This document shows positions 63,238 to 64,000 of a stretch of 64,000 nt of DNA, one piece after another. Source of the stretch: Armatimonadota bacterium (GTDB taxonomy: Bacteria; Armatimonadota; Zipacnadia; Zipacnadales; JABUFB01); the NCBI GenBank assembly GCA_013314775.1, contig JABUFB010000008.1, forward strand, positions 372,001 to 436,000, written 5' to 3'. How positions within the stretch are numbered: the stretch's first letter is position 1; each line of letters begins with the position of its first letter. The notes beneath the pieces were generated by a model. It saw nothing but the letters and a program-made list of their open reading frames with translations, did no database searches and was not told the origin of the DNA. Made by a program: the position numbers and the translations under genes.

Positions 63238-64000
63238 TCAGTAGTTCGCCTGCAGCCAACTCTTGAGAATCTCGAACCCGTCACGCTGATCCCCCTCAGC
63301 GCGGGATATCCAGGGAATATCATTGCCCCGGATTACGTCCAAGGCAAAGGCTTCCGCCGCGCCTTCGGCCTCAGTCAGCTCCGGCTTGAAGACGGAGGGC
63401 AGTACCGCCACGCAGTCCCACTCCCTCTTGCCGAAACTCAGCGACCAGTTGACGATCCAGCTGTAGGAGCGGATGAACTGCTCCTCGCTGCTGCTTGTCG
63501 CAGAGGCAGGGACAGCGATGAGCACAAGGTCCGGGTTGAGGCCGCGAACGCCCCTGCCCCAGTTCTCCATGGACGCAAGCGAGCCGTCCCCCAGCGGCCA
63601 TTCGATCACATTCACCTGCGCCCGTGCATCCAGTGATGCAAGCGCCGGGGCAATGAGCGAAGCCGCGGGGGGCATCGCCACCACCTTGACGGGACTGCCG
63701 GCCTTGATGAGAGCTGCCGTTCGCGGAATGAAGGGCGGCACGGAGCTAACGTCAGCCAGCGAGATCTCGCGTCCGGAAATGGCCTTCGCGAGCATTTCTG
63801 CAAAGAGCTTGTGGCCGTGCATGCTCGGGTGAATAGTCTCGCTCATGAGGAGCATCCAGCGGCGCATGTCGGTCTTCCTGATGCGTTCGTATTCGGCGAA
63901 AAAGTCCACCACCGGCAGTCCCTGCTCCGCGGCAACCGCACGCACAATACCGGAGTACTCCGCCAGCTTTGCCATCGGGCGGCGTGGGTCCTCATCGTAG
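63238..64000 (-). CDS. SGNH/GDSL-type hydrolase (5' end outside the window)
   Basis: The frame is open to the right edge, so the N-terminus and the catalytic Ser block are missing; the ATG at 63975 is internal. At least 254 residues are visible. SETIHPSMHGHKLFAEML carries the histidine of the conserved SGNH block V, with Glu where Asp is usual three residues before it. A C-terminal beta-rich region of about 170 residues follows. Such enzymes are esterases or acylhydrolases, often on sugar or glycan acetyl groups. Its partner may be the adjacent polysaccharide deacetylase. Confidence 0.7.
   Translation of the reverse strand, partial: YDEDPRRPMAKLAEYSGIVRAVAAEQGLPVVDFFAEYERIRKTDMRRWMLLMSETIHPSMHGHKLFAEMLAKAISGREISLADVSSVPPFIPRTAALIKAGSPVKVVAMPPAASLIAPALASLDARAQVNVIEWPLGDGSLASMENWGRGVRGLNPDLVLIAVPASATSSSEEQFIRSYSWIVNWSLSFGKREWDCVAVLPSVFKPELTEAEGAAEAFALDVIRGNDIPWISRAEGDQRDGFEILKSWLQANY

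Overview
The window is about 63-65% G+C by eye, densely coded on both strands, and has no rRNA, tRNA, CRISPR array or insertion sequence that I can recognise. It carries many secreted beta-propeller proteins, a Cys-type sulfatase, DUF3604 and DUF4091 proteins, Tat-exported Fe-S proteins, a DUF116 protein and a cobalamin riboswitch. This suggests an uncultured free-living bacterium of the Armatimonadota / PVC / Hydrogenedentes kind. The phylum is an inference from gene content and no marker gene here settles it.

Region 1 (1-16308) is the unusual part: two divergently transcribed operons that share one 200-base promoter region near 6745-6890. The leftward operon encodes a dicluster ferredoxin protein, a radical SAM enzyme, a short squalene-hopene-cyclase-like terpenoid cyclase with an intact DxDD acid motif, a secreted PQQ-type beta-propeller and a DUF116-polyprenyl synthase fusion cut by the window edge. 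The rightward operon encodes a membrane-anchored propeller, an NHL propeller, a tiny Tat-exported four-cysteine protein, a Tat-exported polyferredoxin, a NapH/NosR-like membrane ferredoxin, a membrane propeller on a collagen-like stalk, and a NuoE-NuoF fusion with extra ferredoxin clusters. Four junctions in it overlap or nearly touch. It reads as an electron route from NADH through the membrane to exported Fe-S and propeller proteins, next to a terpenoid-making operon. I do not know a described system with this composition.

Region 2 (16309-22621) holds a possible small secreted ORF, a DUF3604 PHP-type metallohydrolase, a sulfatase and transketolase. Region 3 (22643-26694) is a cobalamin-controlled unit: promoter, cobalamin riboswitch, intrinsic terminator, a stand-alone homocysteine S-methyltransferase and a vitamin B12 ABC transporter (btuF-btuD-btuC). 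Region 4 (26696-42446) mixes housekeeping genes (purN, purA) with an FAD oxidoreductase, an MDR dehydrogenase, a secreted metallophosphoesterase, a Tat-tagged DUF362 protein beside a Tat-tagged AmmeMemoRadiSam-type radical SAM enzyme, a long TPR protein and a 1167-residue DUF4091 protein.

Region 5 (42447-47784) has a hybrid sensor kinase, a TPR lipoprotein and a Gfo/Idh/MocA oxidoreductase. Region 6 (47864-54192) is tryptophan biosynthesis: trpF leftward, then rightward trpL-trpE-trpG-trpD-trpB-trpA, with a clear leader peptide (Trp-Trp-Trp-Arg-Trp) and a terminator hairpin, so ribosome-mediated attenuation is expected. trpC is not in the window. Region 7 (54193-64000) has a second PAS/GAF histidine kinase, a DegT-type aminotransferase, a small lipoprotein, a large secreted propeller/adhesin-like protein with a tandem repeat, a polysaccharide deacetylase, and an SGNH hydrolase truncated by the right edge.
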